From contig NZ_JBBDHC010000017.1 of assembly GCF_037203605.1 (NCBI RefSeq), forward strand, positions 1 to 64,000: DNA of 64,000 bases, written 5' to 3'. The number at the start of each line of letters is the position of its first letter. The first letter of the stretch is position 1. The notes beneath the pieces were generated by a model. That model was not told the DNA's origin. It did no database searches and worked only from the letters and a program-made list of their open reading frames with translations. This document shows positions 62,719 to 64,000 of this stretch, in pieces. Source of the stretch: Denitratimonas tolerans (GTDB lineage: Bacteria; Pseudomonadota; Gammaproteobacteria; Xanthomonadales; Xanthomonadaceae). The position numbers and the translations under genes were made by a program.

Positions 62719-62840
62719 CGGTTTCACGATCGGCGCGAGGGCACCGGGCTGGGTACGCAGACTAGCGGATCGTCCAGCGCTCAGGAAGCAATCCGGCACG
62801 AGGCGATGGCGGTGGGTCGATCAACGCCGACACGCCGGCA

Positions 62841-63620
62841 TCACCCGCCCGGGCCGGCACCGCGCGCCAGCCGCGCCATGCGCTGGGCATCGGAAAAAAT
62901 GCCGCGCAGCACCCGCACCTCGCGCTGGTCGGGCTGGGCGCGCAGGAAGAGCTGGCGCAGCCGTCGCATGACGCGATCCGGCGAGCGCCCCTTGTGGAAG
63001 TCGATGTCGTCCAGGGTCTGCGCCAGGTGTTCGAACAGTCCCGCCATCTGCCCTGCGCTCGCCGGCGGCTCATCCGGTGCCGGGCCGGAGATGATCGCCG
63101 GCGCATCGGCGCGGGAACGTGCCAGCGCTTCGCGGCGCAGCTCCCAGGCCAGGACCTGGACCGCGGCGGCGAGATTGAGGGAGCTGAAATCGTCGACCGA
63201 AGGGATATGCACCGCCGCATGGCACAGCATCAGCTCCTCGTTCGTCAGCCCGGTGCGCTCGCGCCCGAAGACCAGTGCCACCGGCCCTTGCGCGGTGGCG
63301 TCGAGCATCCTGCCCGCGGCCGCATCGGGCGGGTATTCGTCCATGGCCACGCTGCGCCTGCGTGCGGTACAGCCCATCACCCAGCGGCAATCGTCAATGG
63401 CCTCGGCCAATGAATCGAACACCCGCGCGCCGGCCAGCACATCGTCTGCACCGGCGGCCATGGCGTCGGCCTCGCGGTGCGGAAAGCGCTCGGGGGCCAC
63501 CAGGTCGAGCCGGGACAGGCCCATGGTGCGCATGGCGCGCGCCGCCGCGCCGATGTTTCCGGGATGCGATGTCCCGACCAGGACGATGCGGATGAGGGGA
63601 AATGCAGTGTCGGAGGGCAC
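62841..63620 (-). CDS. trmJ: tRNA (cytidine/uridine-32) 2'-O-methyltransferase TrmJ
   Basis: SPOUT-family enzyme that methylates the 2'-O of residue 32 in several tRNAs. Product of 259 residues from a GTG at 63620 (E. coli 246); the start is inferred from alignment to the family start LIRIVLVGTSHPGNIGAAARAMRTMGL, since an ATG at 63695 would add 25 unconserved residues. The trefoil-knot motif VFGRERTGLTNEEL and the SSLNLAAAVQVL segment are intact. It is divergent from suhB. Confidence 0.93.
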   Translation of the reverse strand: MPSDTAFPLIRIVLVGTSHPGNIGAAARAMRTMGLSRLDLVAPERFPHREADAMAAGADDVLAGARVFDSLAEAIDDCRWVMGCTARRRSVAMDEYPPDAAAGRMLDATAQGPVALVFGRERTGLTNEELMLCHAAVHIPSVDDFSSLNLAAAVQVLAWELRREALARSRADAPAIISGPAPDEPPASAGQMAGLFEHLAQTLDDIDFHKGRSPDRVMRRLRQLFLRAQPDQREVRVLRGIFSDAQRMARLARGAGPGG

Positions 63621-63750
63621 GTCGGGTTCCGTCGGGCGTCCCGCGGTGCGCGGGACCAGGCGCACAGTGTCCACCAGTCGCCGGGTTCCGCACAAAGCCG
63701 CATGTGGCGCAATGGCCGTGCCGGAGCGGGAGCATCCGCATCATCTCCCC

Positions 63751-63779
63751 GTGACCGCACGCGTGGATCGCGATAAAAT
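63751..63779 (+). promoter_or_regulatory. Probable sigma-70 promoter of suhB
   Basis: -35 GTGACC (63751-63756), 17-base spacer, -10 TAAAAT (63774-63779). Transcription would start near 63786, giving a leader of about 57 bases before the suhB ATG. Confidence 0.55.
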
Positions 63780-63842
63780 GCGCGTTCGCCCGCGCCACCG
63801 CGCGGAGCGGCTCTTTCCCACCTCCGACGGACGCCCACCCGC

Positions 63843-64000
63843 ATGCTCAAGCCAGCGGTCAACATCATGGTCAAGGCTGCGCGCGCGGCCGGCAACATCA
63901 TCCTGCGCCACGTTTCGCGGCTGGACGGGCTCAACATCGTCGAAAAGGGGCGTCAGGACTACGCCAGCGAGGTGGATGCCCTGGCCGAGAAGGAAATCCT
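63843..64000 (+). CDS. suhB: SuhB inositol-1-monophosphatase family protein (5' part)
   Basis: First 52 codons of suhB, cut by the window end. The N-terminus MLKPAVNIMVKAARAAGNII, then RQDYASEVDALAEKEI, is the typical SuhB start in Xanthomonadales. SuhB has inositol monophosphatase activity and is also a partner of the Nus complex in rRNA antitermination. Divergent from trmJ, with a promoter-like sequence in the gap. Confidence 0.93.
   Translation, partial: MLKPAVNIMVKAARAAGNIILRHVSRLDGLNIVEKGRQDYASEVDALAEKEI

Overview
The window is a GC-rich chromosomal segment that looks like a gammaproteobacterium of the Xanthomonadales/Lysobacterales. The main reasons are an arginine cluster built around N-acetylornithine carbamoyltransferase and a fused N-acetylglutamate synthase/kinase, a TfpX/Z-type pilin accessory gene beside the pilins, and dense GTAG-footed palindromic (REP) repeats together with a REP-associated tyrosine transposase (RAYT). 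Genus cannot be settled from the sequence alone. No rRNA, tRNA, CRISPR array or prophage was recognised.

Layout. 0.2-1.6 kb: ppnN (minus). 2.0-9.4 kb: the minor pilin operon fimT-pilV-pilW-pilX-pilY1-pilE, ending in a clear terminator. 9.5-19.6 kb: an accessory region loaded with REP arrays that carries hipBA, two type IV major pilins with an accessory gene between them (each pilin with a sigma-54-type promoter), the RAYT gene, mntA-hepT and two vapBC-type modules. 19.7-21.9 kb: pilC-pilD. 22.0-24.4 kb: a translationally coupled set (DUF2249, polytopic membrane protein, thioredoxin-like protein) followed by a DUF6522 gene behind an FNR/DNR-like box. 24.6-25.9 kb: secreted M28 aminopeptidase.

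26.0-34.6 kb: the arginine/proline cluster argF-argG-argE-argB(A)-argC-argH-proB, read on the minus strand. 34.9-42.4 kb: a small exported protein, cysS, sufE, relA and a large secreted repeat protein. 42.8-50.8 kb: hrpA, dps, gdhA, recQ. 50.8-56.8 kb: yhdP-rng-maf in the usual gammaproteobacterial order. 56.9-64.0 kb: a truncated hemoglobin, a PepO-like M13 lipoprotein peptidase, a periplasmic PhnD-like binding protein coupled to a GGDEF-EAL protein, trmJ, and the first part of suhB, which is cut by the window end.

The strongest theme is the REP/RAYT system. Two hairpin classes share a GTAG foot and an outer stem but differ by compensatory inner base pairs. They always face each other in opposite orientation, they fill most intergenic gaps, they have expanded in frame inside hrpA, and the polarity of the pairs flips between about 11.6 and 14.3 kb. 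The type IV pilus genes lie on both sides of the REP-rich, toxin-antitoxin-rich stretch, so this stretch looks like an expanded intergenic zone of a pilus locus rather than a classical island.
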